Program-made: the position numbers and the translations under genes
The notes under the pieces: model-generated
Told to the model about the DNA's origin: nothing
The model's database searches: none
What the model saw: only the letters and a program-made list of their open reading frames with translations
Shown: positions 51,027-60,620 of the stretch, one piece after another
Position numbering within the stretch: the first letter of the stretch is position 1
How the letters are laid out: each line of letters starts with the position of its first letter
Assembly (NCBI GenBank): GCA_009845995.1
Contig: VXYK01000056.1
Span: 1-64,000 of the forward strand
Reading direction: 5' to 3'
From: Acidimicrobiaceae bacterium
GTDB taxonomy: Bacteria; Actinomycetota; Acidimicrobiia; Acidimicrobiales; Aldehydirespiratoraceae
Length of the DNA stretch: 64,000 bases

Positions 51027-52466
51027 ATGAGAAAGCCAAAGTACGAGCCGACCGAACGTGAGCGACTGGTCCTCGACGCCGTCGAGAATCCCCGATACGA
51101 CCGCCAGATCATCAACGGCCTCGACCCCTTCATCGATGGCACCGCCCCCGAGGACATGGCTGGATTCTACACCCCATCTGAAATCGAACAGCTGCTCCAG
51201 ATCAGAGGCACCGGCCGTGACATCGAGGCTCGCATGCCCGTCAAGATCACCCGCCACTTCTTCGGGATGGCCCAGAACAGCCCGGCCCTGCAGAGGCTCG
51301 TTAAAGCGTCCCCCGACGAGACCCTCAACCTCGACGGCACCCCAGACCCCGGCAACCAGATGGACTACAGCCCGATCGAAGGACTGATCCACAAATACGA
51401 GATGGGACTGCTCTACGTCATCTCGACCTGCTCGGCGCACTGCCGGTTCTGCTACCGGGAGGAGTTGATCGCCCGCAAACCCGTCAAGCACCGTGACGGC
51501 ACCGTCAAGAAGAAAGGTCTGGCAAAAGTCCTCGAAGTCACCGACTACATAAGGGCACACAATGCCGCGGTCGCCACAAACGGCGGCCGCCACCCAGATA
51601 CCGGCCGCGAGAAGCTTCGCGAGATACTCCTGTCCGGCGGCGACCCAATGGTGCTGCCCAACAGCAAACTCGCCGCCTGGTTCACCGCGCTGGCTGAAGC
51701 CGGGGTGGAGGCGATCCGACTCGGCACCAAGGAATTGGCCTTCCACCCCGACCGCTTCGACCACGCCTTCCTGGACATGATGGACCGCTTCCACGACACA
51801 TATCCCGATGTCGGGTTTCGGCTGATGACCCACTTCAACCACCCCGACGAGTTCCTCGCCAAAGGCCCGGACGGGAACTACACCGAGGATTCCAACGGCT
51901 TGTACAAATGGAACCCCAGCTCGCGGCGCGCCGTGGACGAGGTCGTCTCCAGAGCGTGGATCAGCGTCGAGAACCAATCGCCGATCATCGGAGGTGTCAA
52001 CAACGACCCCGACGCGCTGCGCACCCTCCAGCGCACCCTCAAAGGGGTCGGTATCGAAAACCACTATTTCTTCTGCGGACGCGACATCATCGCCTACCGC
52101 TCGTTCAACGTGCCCATGGAGGACGCCTGGTGGACGCTCAACGAATCCCAGAAAGGCCTGTCCGGGGTGGAAACCCACGCCCGCCTGGTGCTTGCGCACT
52201 ACAAGGGAAAAACCGAAATCTCCGCGGTCACCAACGAACCCATCGCGGGGCTTCCCGGAGCCGAGAACGGGGTCGTGGTATTCAAGGTTCTCCGCAGTGC
52301 CGGCGCCGCCGGTGACCGGGGCAAGATGTGCATCGTCGGCCGCAACCCCGAGGCCCTCTGGTTCGACAACTACGAAGACCGGGTCCTGTTTGACGAGGCC
52401 GGCCTGTTCAGCCACAAGCGGGCCGAACCTCTTGCAACCCGCGAACTGGTGGCAACCTCAGTCTGA
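51027..52466 (+). CDS. KamA-family radical SAM aminomutase (lysine 2,3-aminomutase-like)
   Basis: A 479-residue radical SAM protein. The Fe-S ligands are CSAHCRFC at residues 135-142 (CxxxCxxC), in the KamA context LLYVISTCSAHCRFCYRE. The SAM/PLP region contains ILLSGGDPMVLPNSKL, and ENQSPIIGGVNND follows. Lysine 2,3-aminomutase moves the alpha-amino group of lysine to the beta carbon; the family also includes EF-P modifying EpmB and arginine or glutamate aminomutases. Length and extra N-terminal 60 residues make EpmB unlikely. A partner beta-lysine-metabolism gene is not adjacent. Confidence 0.88.
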   Translation: MRKPKYEPTERERLVLDAVENPRYDRQIINGLDPFIDGTAPEDMAGFYTPSEIEQLLQIRGTGRDIEARMPVKITRHFFGMAQNSPALQRLVKASPDETLNLDGTPDPGNQMDYSPIEGLIHKYEMGLLYVISTCSAHCRFCYREELIARKPVKHRDGTVKKKGLAKVLEVTDYIRAHNAAVATNGGRHPDTGREKLREILLSGGDPMVLPNSKLAAWFTALAEAGVEAIRLGTKELAFHPDRFDHAFLDMMDRFHDTYPDVGFRLMTHFNHPDEFLAKGPDGNYTEDSNGLYKWNPSSRRAVDEVVSRAWISVENQSPIIGGVNNDPDALRTLQRTLKGVGIENHYFFCGRDIIAYRSFNVPMEDAWWTLNESQKGLSGVETHARLVLAHYKGKTEISAVTNEPIAGLPGAENGVVVFKVLRSAGAAGDRGKMCIVGRNPEALWFDNYEDRVLFDEAGLFSHKRAEPLATRELVATSV

Positions 52467-52505
52467 CCGAGACGGCTAGAAGGTTGGACGGCATAGGCTG
52501 GCGCT

Positions 52506-53150
52506 GTGCGCTTCAAGTTGATGGTGGTGTTCGTTCTCTTGGTCAGTGCGTGTGGAGGGTCCTCTACAGAGCCTGAGTCTGTTGACCCGGTACCTGTCGA
52601 CACGGTTGCTGAGGAGGCCCCTGAGGTATGCCCCGATGCCGTGAATGCGGTGCCTGAGCGACTGCCCGTAGGCGAAGTCCAAGAGTTGCCCAACGACGGC
52701 AGAGAACACGTGATTTGCGCCAGCTACGAACGCACACCCCCGGCCAGCGGAGCACACTTCCCGGCGTGGCAGAACTGCGGGATCTATACCCAGCCGATTC
52801 AGAACCAGACTGCTGTTCATTCCCTTGAACACGGTGCTGTCTGGGTGGCTTATCAACCAGACCTCGATGCCTCCGTGCTGCAAGCGATGACCGACCAACT
52901 CAAATCGGAGCAGTTTGCGTTGGCAGCGCCGTACCCCGGTCTGCAGAACCCGATTGTGCTCACTGCCTGGACACGGCAACTCGCCGTCGACGACTGGTCA
53001 GATCCGGCAGTTGAAGACTTCCTCGACACCTACCTGGGCAGATACTCCCCGGTAGCGCCCGAAGCAGGAGCATCCTGTGGCCAAGCCGTCGGCTCCGGCC
53101 CCAACAACCCGAACTTGCATTACCAAGAGATTCTCGAACACGTGAGCTGA
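52506..53150 (+). CDS. DUF3105 lipoprotein
   Basis: A 214-residue exported lipoprotein. The lipobox LVSACGG gives the acylated Cys near residue 17. The mature part contains the DUF3105 pattern PPASGAHFPAWQNCGIYTQPI followed by AVHSLEHGAVWVAYQP. Function is unknown; many relatives are actinobacterial membrane-anchored proteins. The GTG start is supported by the signal peptide. It ends convergent with the phosphatase gene. Confidence 0.85.
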   Translation: MRFKLMVVFVLLVSACGGSSTEPESVDPVPVDTVAEEAPEVCPDAVNAVPERLPVGEVQELPNDGREHVICASYERTPPASGAHFPAWQNCGIYTQPIQNQTAVHSLEHGAVWVAYQPDLDASVLQAMTDQLKSEQFALAAPYPGLQNPIVLTAWTRQLAVDDWSDPAVEDFLDTYLGRYSPVAPEAGASCGQAVGSGPNNPNLHYQEILEHVS

Positions 53151-53181
53151 GCCCGCGCTGGTTCTCAGCGGTCCGGTTCAC

Positions 53182-53988
53182 TCACTGGAACAGCGCGACA
53201 AGATCCTCGTGAATCCGATTGTTGGTCGCAATCGCCGACCCGGAACTCCAGACTTCGGCACCAGTTCGGCCGTCGAAGGCACTGAAACAGCCGCCGGCCT
53301 CGGCAATGATGACGGCGATGGGAGCGAGGTCCCAAGCGAAGGCCTCGGGATCGACCATCGCCTCAACTTGGCCGGTAGCCACAAGGGCATAACCGTAGGC
53401 GTCACCCCACGTGCGCAACTTCACTGGACTGTCGAGCAGCGAAGACAGCGCACCATCGGGCCAGTAGCCGAAGCCGCTGGTACACACGAAAGCCCCGTCC
53501 AAGCCTTCGTGATCGTTGACACGGCAAGGCTCGCCGTTGCGAAACGCTCCGAGTCCGCGCCCCGCCCAAACCGTCTCACCCAACGCCGGCAGATGGATCA
53601 CTCCCACAGCGGGGCCGTGCTCGTCGACAAGAGCCAACAGGTTTGCGAACAAAGGCACGCCCTTCATGAAGGCCTTGGTGCCGTCGATCGGGTCGATCAC
53701 CCAAGATCTGCCCGAAGCTCCCGAAGTGTCGGGGTGCTCTTCGCCGAGTACGGAGTCGTTCGGGTAAGCGGCGTTGAGCCGCTCGCGCATCAACGTCTCC
53801 ACAGCAAGATCAGCAGCGGTCACCGGCGAACCGTCGTGCTTGTGATCGATTGAGAAATCACTTCCGCGGTACCACTCGAGTGTGAGCTCTCCCGCCTCTC
53901 GGGCCAACTCAACGCAGAAGTCAAGATCTGCCGGGTTGGCAGGGGCTGGTTCGGCAGGGGCTGGTTTGGCGGAGCCTGGTCGAGTCAC
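53182..53988 (-). CDS. hisN: Inositol monophosphatase family protein, likely histidinol-phosphatase
   Basis: A 268-residue Mg-dependent phosphatase. The metal motifs are GEEHPDTS (Glu), WVIDPIDGTKAF (DPIDGT) and WDLAPIAVIIAEAGG near the end. The sequence TWGDAYGYALVATGQVEAMVDP is close to HisN, which dephosphorylates histidinol phosphate in actinobacterial histidine synthesis; other family members act on inositol phosphate or PAP. A Pro/Ala repeat (PAPAEPAPANPAD) opens the protein. Confidence 0.85.
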   Translation of the reverse strand: MTRPGSAKPAPAEPAPANPADLDFCVELAREAGELTLEWYRGSDFSIDHKHDGSPVTAADLAVETLMRERLNAAYPNDSVLGEEHPDTSGASGRSWVIDPIDGTKAFMKGVPLFANLLALVDEHGPAVGVIHLPALGETVWAGRGLGAFRNGEPCRVNDHEGLDGAFVCTSGFGYWPDGALSSLLDSPVKLRTWGDAYGYALVATGQVEAMVDPEAFAWDLAPIAVIIAEAGGCFSAFDGRTGAEVWSSGSAIATNNRIHEDLVALFQ

Positions 53989-54106
53989 CCTTAGAAGCTA
54001 GTTGCTCGAGTGGCATCAGCGGTTCAGAAGTTGACCAATCAATATATAGTTCTATGTTATTTCAAGTGATACACTGCACCAGCGGAGGACCAACCGGGAA
54101 CCAACA

Positions 54107-54474
54107 ATGCCTAACCATGATGCAGACGAAGCTGCACGCTTGCTGGTCATCGCCGACCGGTATTTTGCCCAAGCTTCAGCTGCCCGTGGGCTCGCCGCGG
54201 CCATCGACCAGCGACGCATATCCCTCACGACCAGACTGGACCCGTGCGTTCGCCGGCATCTCCCAGAAGTGTGGTCATCCAATGCGGCAGAAGTCAGTCG
54301 CATGAGGCTCACCCGAATGCCGCATGCGAGCAACTACTCGAAACCAGAACGGCCCTGATCCAAAACGCCGAGGAAGCCGAAGCGCAGGCTTTCGTTCTTC
54401 AGGGCCGCGCCGCTGAAATCAACTCGACTGCGACGAACCATCATGATAATCGCTCTCCGGACACGCTCGTTTAG
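54107..54474 (+). pseudogene. Frameshifted small coiled-coil (WXG-like) gene
   Basis: Two overlapping frames together make one plausible protein of about 122 residues. The first (from 54107) has helices ending at EVWSSNAAEVSRMRL, the W-x-x-x-A-A-x-x-S-R-x-R-L pattern of small actinobacterial WXG100-like proteins. The second, one frame back, continues from about 54305 with CEQLLETRTALIQNAEEAEAQAFVLQGRAAEI, the expected second helix. A single-base shift near 54300-54320 separates them, by mutation, sequence error or recoding. AT-rich sequence at 54036-54070 could be the promoter. The product name is only an impression. Confidence 0.45.
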
Positions 54475-54537
54475 CAAGGAAACAAAGGATTTTCGGGGAT
54501 TTGTCCGTAGTCTGCGCTAGCGACGAAAGGGTCGGCA

Positions 54538-55953
54538 GTGCAACAGCTCAGCGCTCAGGACGCAAGTTTTCTCCACCTCGAATCACAACGAACACCGATG
54601 CACATCGGTTCGGTGTCGATCTACGACCAAAGCAGTGTCGAGGGCGGAATAGTCACCTTCAAATCGATCCTGGCGATGATGGAAGAACGCCTCGGCATGG
54701 CGCGGTCGTTCACCGAAAGGCTCGTTCACGTGCCGATGAAGGTCGACTACCCGTACTGGGTGTCCGACCCCGACTTCGACCTCGAATACCACGTTCGCCA
54801 CATCGCGCTGCCCAAACCCGGCGACTGGCGCCAACTATGGATCCAGGTAGCCCGCCTCGTTTCACGTCCGCTCGACCTGGAACGCCCGCTCTGGGAGTTC
54901 ACCGTCGTCGAAGGACTCGACAATCTCGACGGTATTCCGGCCGGCTCCTACGCCATAGTCTCCAAGATCCATCATTGCGCCATAGATGGCGTGTCGGGCC
55001 AGGAGATTACCGCTGCTATCCACGATCTCGAACCCAACACACACTTGACCGATCCGCCTCTGGTCCGCACCGACAATGTACCGACCGGGGTTGAACTGCT
55101 CGGTCGAGCCGCAGTCAACAGCATTCGACAGCCATTGCGGGTCCCAGGCCTTATCAGGGAGACCATCCCCGCTCTCGGACGCCTCGCACAGGTGGCCAGC
55201 AAAGAAGACGTCCACCTTCCCGCGGTACCGGGAAGGGTGCCGGCGACTCGGTTCAACCAGAGAGTGTCCCCACATCGAGTGATCTCAGGCAAGCGTTTCG
55301 ATCTCGACGAAATCAAAGCGATCAAGAACTCAGTGCCAGGCGCAACCATCAACGATGCGGTCCTCACCATTTGCGCCGGGGGCATTCGGCGCTATCTCGA
55401 ACACCACGGCGAGTTGCCCGAAGAGAGCCTGACGGCCATGGCCCCGATCTCAGTGCGTGCCGAAAGCGAACAGAGCGACGCCGGAAACCACGTCTCCGCC
55501 ATGGTGGTGCGATTGCGCACCGACATTGCAGACGATGTCGAGCGGCTTTCAGCCATCCACGAGGCGTCGAGAGAATCAAAGGAGCTCACCAACGCGATCG
55601 GTGCTCGGCTGATGACCGACTACACCCAGTTCATTCCAGCGGCGACTGCGGCTCTGGCAAGTCGCCTCGCAACCCGCCTTGCAGCAAACACCACCCGGCC
55701 AGTCGTGAACTGCACGATCAGCAACGTACCCGGCCCCCAGGTCCCGTTGTACGCGGCATCAGCGCGGTTGATCGACATGTATGGATTCGGTCCAGTGGGC
55801 GACGGCATGGCGCTGTTCATTCCGGTACTCAGCTACTGCGGCGGAATCACCATCGGCGTCACCTCATGCCGCGAGATCATGCCGGACCCCGAACGGTTCA
55901 TGCTGTGCATCGAAGAATCCTTCGAGGAACTCAAAGCCAACGTTTCGGCCTAG
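54538..55953 (+). CDS. Wax ester synthase / diacylglycerol acyltransferase
   Basis: A 471-residue WS/DGAT, esterifying acyl-CoA to an alcohol or diacylglycerol. The catalytic motif HHxxxDG is KIHHCAIDGVSG (His145, His146, Asp150); the N-terminus QLSAQDASFLHLES and C-terminal NVPGP segment are typical. Actinobacteria carry these for triacylglycerol storage. The next gene is a convergent lipase-like hydrolase, so storage and turnover may be encoded side by side. GTG start; AAGGGTCGG lies upstream. Confidence 0.93.
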   Translation: MQQLSAQDASFLHLESQRTPMHIGSVSIYDQSSVEGGIVTFKSILAMMEERLGMARSFTERLVHVPMKVDYPYWVSDPDFDLEYHVRHIALPKPGDWRQLWIQVARLVSRPLDLERPLWEFTVVEGLDNLDGIPAGSYAIVSKIHHCAIDGVSGQEITAAIHDLEPNTHLTDPPLVRTDNVPTGVELLGRAAVNSIRQPLRVPGLIRETIPALGRLAQVASKEDVHLPAVPGRVPATRFNQRVSPHRVISGKRFDLDEIKAIKNSVPGATINDAVLTICAGGIRRYLEHHGELPEESLTAMAPISVRAESEQSDAGNHVSAMVVRLRTDIADDVERLSAIHEASRESKELTNAIGARLMTDYTQFIPAATAALASRLATRLAANTTRPVVNCTISNVPGPQVPLYAASARLIDMYGFGPVGDGMALFIPVLSYCGGITIGVTSCREIMPDPERFMLCIEESFEELKANVSA

Positions 55954-55983
55954 ACCGAACCTCACCAGCTGTCGAAGTCGGCT

Positions 55984-56790
55984 TCAAGCAGCGTGTTGGG
56001 ACGAGTCGTAGACCTCTGCGTGGGGGAACAGCCCTCGCAGCGCGGCCGGCGGCCTGAACGGCTCCCACTGCGAACCCTTTTGAGCCAGCCGATCCGCGAT
56101 CACGACGATTGCTGCAGGGTTGTGACCGAGCCCGCAATGACTGCCACGCACCTCGACATTCTCGGTATGGGGAAAGTCACGGTTCAAACAGTGGTCCCAC
56201 TTCACGATGCCGTCGCCGCGGGTATAGATCGAAGTGGCCGCGACCGGGATCGGATCCCTCGCCCAACTGGGTATCCGCGGCATCGTCACACGGTCCGAAT
56301 GGAACTCCTTGAAAGAACTGAACGCCGCGCTCACGTTCGAATCCTGTTCACCGACGATCTGGAAGGGACTCCCGAGCGTGATCAACTGGCGGACCATCTC
56401 AGGAGCGAGCCGAGCCATCTCTCGGGCATAGAGGCCACCGAGACTCCACCCCACAAGGTCGATCGGACCGTTCTTGTCGTCGAGGTCGTCAAGAAGGTGG
56501 ACGAGACCGTCAAGGATCTCGTCGGTAGGGCCGATGTTGCGGCCGAGACCCCAACCAACAGCATCGTGCCCCAGAGAGCGAAGCAGAACGCGCAACGGCT
56601 TTGTGCTCGGGTCGTCGCCCAAAAACCCGGGAAGCACCAGCACTGGACGCCCGACCCCGCGAGGCAGCACCCGGGACAACACAGGCGCAATGGCTACGAA
56701 GGTTCCCAACTCTGCCAGAGCTCGAACCTCCAACATCACTCGCAGCGAATCAAGCCGAGTGCGCACGAAACCAATCGTGGCACTTTCCAA
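55984..56790 (-). CDS. Alpha/beta hydrolase, lipase-like
   Basis: A 268-residue hydrolase. The oxyanion segment VLVLPGFLGDD, nucleophile elbow GWSLGG (Ser about residue 129) and a later DGIVKWDHC and GSHCGLGHNP with the catalytic Asp and His are recognisable. It lacks a signal peptide and resembles esterase/lipase proteins that act on triacylglycerol or wax esters. It converges on the WS/DGAT gene. Confidence 0.83.
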   Translation of the reverse strand: MESATIGFVRTRLDSLRVMLEVRALAELGTFVAIAPVLSRVLPRGVGRPVLVLPGFLGDDPSTKPLRVLLRSLGHDAVGWGLGRNIGPTDEILDGLVHLLDDLDDKNGPIDLVGWSLGGLYAREMARLAPEMVRQLITLGSPFQIVGEQDSNVSAAFSSFKEFHSDRVTMPRIPSWARDPIPVAATSIYTRGDGIVKWDHCLNRDFPHTENVEVRGSHCGLGHNPAAIVVIADRLAQKGSQWEPFRPPAALRGLFPHAEVYDSSQHAA

Positions 56791-56841
56791 CTAGTTCAGC
56801 AAGGGTTCACCGAGTCCGAGCGCTGAAGCAACGAATGGCTC

Positions 56842-57612
56842 TCAGTCGATTCCGTCGAAATTGGGAGGCCGCTTCTCAGCGAAAGCAGTCATCGCCTCAA
56901 TGTTGGCAGACCCACCCATCAGCGCCGCGAACTCGGCGTTCTCGCGGGTGTGGGCCTCGTGCAGAGCGGCTCGGATGGGTTCAACAATTGTGCGTTTGGA
57001 AGCAATCAGTGAACTGATCGGCTTGGCAGCCAGGATCTGGGCGTGAGACATGGCTGTGGCCATCAACTCGTCGGGTTCGCAAACCTTGAAGGCCAGACCC
57101 ATCTCCAAGCACTCGTCCGCTGTGATCCACTCAGAGCTCAGCAACACCCAACTCGCATTCTGTCGCCCGATCAACGCCGGGATGCTGCCGCTGCTTGCCA
57201 ACTCGGGGGCGACACCGAGCATCGTGAACGGACATTTGACCCGGGCTGCCGACGACATGAACACGAGATCGGCCAAACCGAGAACCGTCGCGCCGAACCC
57301 GACACCCATCCCGTTGACCGCGAGGATCAACGGCTTCGGGAAATCGATCAGGATCGAGGCAACCCCGGAGAACCCGTGAACCGCCTCGACTCGCTCGCCC
57401 ATGGCCATACGACCCATCTCGATGACGTCCTGGCCTGCCGAAAAGGAATCACCAGAACCGGTGATGACGACCACAGCCACACCGGAAGCACTCTCGGCCT
57501 CGATCAGAGCCTCGGCGAGACCGTCCCACATAGCGGAGTTCATGGCGTTCTTGGCCTCGGGCCGCTTCAAGGTGATGATGCGAACCCGTTGGTCGTCGGT
57601 GACCTCAATCAT
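56842..57612 (-). CDS. Enoyl-CoA hydratase/isomerase family protein
   Basis: A 256-residue crotonase-fold protein with ITLKRPEAKNAMN, the oxyanion-hole SGDSFSAGQDVIEM and NGMGVGFGATVLGLADLVFMS. Length is normal. It is divergent from the amidohydrolase gene across about 115 bp, so it may belong to the same catabolic cluster, but its partner reactions are not seen. Confidence 0.9.
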   Translation of the reverse strand: MIEVTDDQRVRIITLKRPEAKNAMNSAMWDGLAEALIEAESASGVAVVVITGSGDSFSAGQDVIEMGRMAMGERVEAVHGFSGVASILIDFPKPLILAVNGMGVGFGATVLGLADLVFMSSAARVKCPFTMLGVAPELASSGSIPALIGRQNASWVLLSSEWITADECLEMGLAFKVCEPDELMATAMSHAQILAAKPISSLIASKRTIVEPIRAALHEAHTRENAEFAALMGGSANIEAMTAFAEKRPPNFDGID

Positions 57613-57728
57613 GTTTATCCCTGTGTTGGTGAAGAGAGTGTCAGTGAAGAAATTTGCTGATAGCGAGAGTAGGCGCGTACTGCGCGATGAGTGTCATCAT
57701 GTGACACGACACGCGAAGGGAGAAGGCG

Positions 57729-59498
57729 ATGGCGCAACATGATCTGATCATCAGGGGCGGCACCGTGGTGGACGGCACGGGTGCAGCCAGACGCACCGCA
57801 GATGTTGCCGTGAACGATGGCGTGATCAGCGAGGTGGGTCACCTCAGCGGATCGACCCGGCGTGAAATCGACGCAGACGGGGCACTGGTCGCGCCCGGCT
57901 TCGTCGACATCCACGCCCACTACGACGGCCAAGCCACCTGGGATGAACGCATGCAGCCGTCGAGCTGGCATGGCGTCACAACCGTCGTGTTCGGCAACTG
58001 CGGAGTCGGTTTCGCACCGGTGCACGACCAGGACCACGACAAGCTCGTCGAACTGATGGAAGGCGTGGAAGACATCCCCGGAGCGGCACTGCACGAGGGG
58101 CTGCAGTGGGGATGGAACTCATTCGGCGAGTACCTCGACGCGCTCGAAGGCCCCAAGGACATGAACATCGCAGCGCAAGTACCTCACGGCGCGTTGCGTC
58201 TGCATGTGATGGGGGAGCGCGGCGCCAACAGGGAGGACGCCACTGACCAAGACATCGCCACGATGGGACGTCTTGCTGCCGAAGGAATCGCAGCAGGCGG
58301 TTTGGGGTTCACCACCAGCCGCACCTCGAACCACAAGACGTCGACCGGAGACTTCACCCCGACACTGACCGCCGCAGCCCGAGAACTGATCGGGATCGCC
58401 GAAGCCGTCGGTCGCCTCAACACGGGGGTGTTCCAACTGGTGAGCGACTTCTCGGACCGCGACGCCGAATTCCAGATATTCCGCGACATGTGCGAAGTAT
58501 CGGGACGACCGCTGTCATTCACCCTTGTCGAAAGCCCCCGCTCAGCCGGATTCCACCACGACCTCCTCAACCGGATCGAAACCGCCCGTGCGGACGGCCT
58601 GGAGATCACAGGGCAATGCCCGGTTCGTCCCATAGGCATCCTGTTGGGCTTCGAATGCACCCTCAACCCGTTCATGCGCAACCCGGTGTGGGGTGAGGTT
58701 GCCGATATGGCTCCCGCGCAGCGAGTAGCCGCTTTGGGAGATCCCGACCGCCGTCAACGCCTGCTGCAAGCCAGCGGCGGAGTCGAACGCGACCTCGTCG
58801 GTGGGCGCATCATCGAAGACTTTCACAACATGTTCGAGATGGGTGAGTGGCCCTACTACGAACCCCCGCCAGACCAGACAGTCAGCCGCCGCGCCGAAGC
58901 CAGCGGCGTAAGCCCCGCCGAGTTCGCCCTCGACCTGCTATTGAAGCACGGCGGGACCAACATGCTGTGGCTGCCCTTGACCAACTACGGCTTCATGAAC
59001 CTCGACGGCACCCGAGAACTCCTCACCCACGAACACACGATTCCTGCTTTAGGTGACGGCGGCGCCCACGTCGGGACCATCTGCGACGGTTCGTTCCCAA
59101 CAACGCTGCTGCAGCACTGGGGTCGGGACCGGCCCAACAACAAGATCGACCTGGAGTTCCTAGTACAACGCCAAGCCCGAGACACAGCGCGCACAGTCGG
59201 ACTACGCGACCGCGGAGTCCTGGCCCCCGGCTATCGAGCGGACCTCAACGTCATCGACTTCGACAACCTGCGAGTGCGAGGCCCAGAACTGGCCTACGAC
59301 CTCCCCGCCGGAGGTCGCCGAGTGCTGCAACGAGCCGACGGCTACCTGCACACCATCGTCGGCGGCGAGGAAACCTATGCATCGGGCGAAGCCACCGGCG
59401 CCCTGCCCGGCCGGTTGGTCCGAGGCGAGCAGCCAGCACCTGCAATGGCGCGTTCACATATGGCGACAGGCGGCGCGACGAACGGCAAAGGCCGGTGA
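57729..59498 (+). CDS. N-acyl-D-amino-acid deacylase-like amidohydrolase
   Basis: A 589-residue amidohydrolase of the D-aminoacylase type. The metal site HxH is in GFVDIHAHYDGQ (about residues 58-69), followed by VFGNCGVGFAPV with the bridging Cys, ELMEGVEDIPGAAL, and later GDGGAHVGTICDGS. Family members release acyl groups from N-acyl-D-amino acids or open cyclic amides. AGGGAGAAGG precedes the ATG. It is translationally coupled to the dioxygenase gene that follows (GTGA). True substrate unknown. Confidence 0.88.
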   Translation: MAQHDLIIRGGTVVDGTGAARRTADVAVNDGVISEVGHLSGSTRREIDADGALVAPGFVDIHAHYDGQATWDERMQPSSWHGVTTVVFGNCGVGFAPVHDQDHDKLVELMEGVEDIPGAALHEGLQWGWNSFGEYLDALEGPKDMNIAAQVPHGALRLHVMGERGANREDATDQDIATMGRLAAEGIAAGGLGFTTSRTSNHKTSTGDFTPTLTAAARELIGIAEAVGRLNTGVFQLVSDFSDRDAEFQIFRDMCEVSGRPLSFTLVESPRSAGFHHDLLNRIETARADGLEITGQCPVRPIGILLGFECTLNPFMRNPVWGEVADMAPAQRVAALGDPDRRQRLLQASGGVERDLVGGRIIEDFHNMFEMGEWPYYEPPPDQTVSRRAEASGVSPAEFALDLLLKHGGTNMLWLPLTNYGFMNLDGTRELLTHEHTIPALGDGGAHVGTICDGSFPTTLLQHWGRDRPNNKIDLEFLVQRQARDTARTVGLRDRGVLAPGYRADLNVIDFDNLRVRGPELAYDLPAGGRRVLQRADGYLHTIVGGEETYASGEATGALPGRLVRGEQPAPAMARSHMATGGATNGKGR

Positions 59499-60541
59499 GC
59501 GCCGCAGAAACCCTCGAAAGCCCCGCCCCTCGACCGCTTGAGACCCACGCCTGCTGGAACGCAGCCGATGTGGCCGACAGCGACGGGTGGACCTATCGGC
59601 TGAACGACGACGAAATCGCCGAGCTCGAAACGGCTCTGACCGTCGCACGCAGCCACACCGACGAGGTACTCGACGTTGACAAGAGCCGGTTCCCGTTGCC
59701 CACGCTCGCCCCGGCGCTAGCCCAGCTCGCTGACGAACTGATCAACGGTCGAGGCTTCTGTCGAATATCGGCGCTGCCGGTCGAGCGGGTCGGCTTCGAG
59801 GACGCCTCCTGGATGTACTGGGGTATCGGCCTGCACCTCGGTGTGCCATGGCCCCAGAACGTCAAAGGCCACCTGCTCGGAGACGTCAAAGACCAAGGAA
59901 AATCAGTCAACGACCCCACTGCAAGAGGCAACGAACTCGGGGGCGTGGCCCAAGCGTTCCACTCCGACGGATCCGACCTGATCGGGCTGTTGTGCCTAGA
60001 CCCGGGCGTATCAGGAGGAGAGAGCCTGGTCGCCAATGCGGTTGCCGCTCACAACCTCCTGGTTGAATCCGACCCAGAACTCGCGGCGGTGCTCTACGGA
60101 GCGCTTCCCTACGACTTCCGTGGTGAGCAGGGCAAAGGTAGCGACCCGTTCTATCGAGTGCCGGTGTTCACCGAACACGGCGACCGCCTGTTCGTGCGCT
60201 ACATCCGGCCCTACATCGAAGCCTCCCAACGCCACGCCGATGCCCCCCGACTGAGCGACACGCAACGAGCAGCCATGGACGCCTACGACGCCCTCATCTA
60301 CGACCCGGATAATCGTGTCGAGATGACCTTTGCGCCCGGCGACATGCAGTTCGTCAACAACTATCACGTGCTGCACGGTCGCAACGCCTACCAGGACGAC
60401 CCCGATGCCGGTCGGGTGCGCTGGTTGAAACGTCTCTGGCTTGCCACCGAAATCCTCGGTCCCCAAGATCGCCCCCGACAGTTCCAATCCGCCGGAGCGA
60501 CCAAGCACTGGTCCACCCGCCGCACCCGCGCAGGAGCCTGA
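59495..60541 (+). CDS. TauD/TfdA family Fe(II)/2-oxoglutarate dioxygenase
   Basis: A 348-residue oxygenase. The facial triad is seen as HxD in FHSDGSD (about residues 153-155) and the distal His in NNYHVLHGR (near 290), followed by the 2-oxoglutarate-binding Arg in RVRWLKRLWL. The family hydroxylates taurine, aryloxyacetates, carnitine precursors and similar acids. Start GTG overlaps the amidohydrolase stop. The Mo-hydroxylase genes follow after a short gap. Confidence 0.86.
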   Translation: MSAAETLESPAPRPLETHACWNAADVADSDGWTYRLNDDEIAELETALTVARSHTDEVLDVDKSRFPLPTLAPALAQLADELINGRGFCRISALPVERVGFEDASWMYWGIGLHLGVPWPQNVKGHLLGDVKDQGKSVNDPTARGNELGGVAQAFHSDGSDLIGLLCLDPGVSGGESLVANAVAAHNLLVESDPELAAVLYGALPYDFRGEQGKGSDPFYRVPVFTEHGDRLFVRYIRPYIEASQRHADAPRLSDTQRAAMDAYDALIYDPDNRVEMTFAPGDMQFVNNYHVLHGRNAYQDDPDAGRVRWLKRLWLATEILGPQDRPRQFQSAGATKHWSTRRTRAGA

Positions 60542-60620
60542 AGAACCCGCCGAACCGCATTACAACAACTGGCCGCGCGGATGTGTCTTGGGGCTTGTGG
60601 CGCAGTATGTTACGGACTTC

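Noticed and set aside
50955..52415. A 486-residue minus-strand frame opposite kamA
   Set aside because: It is the shadow of a strongly conserved radical SAM gene and matches no family.
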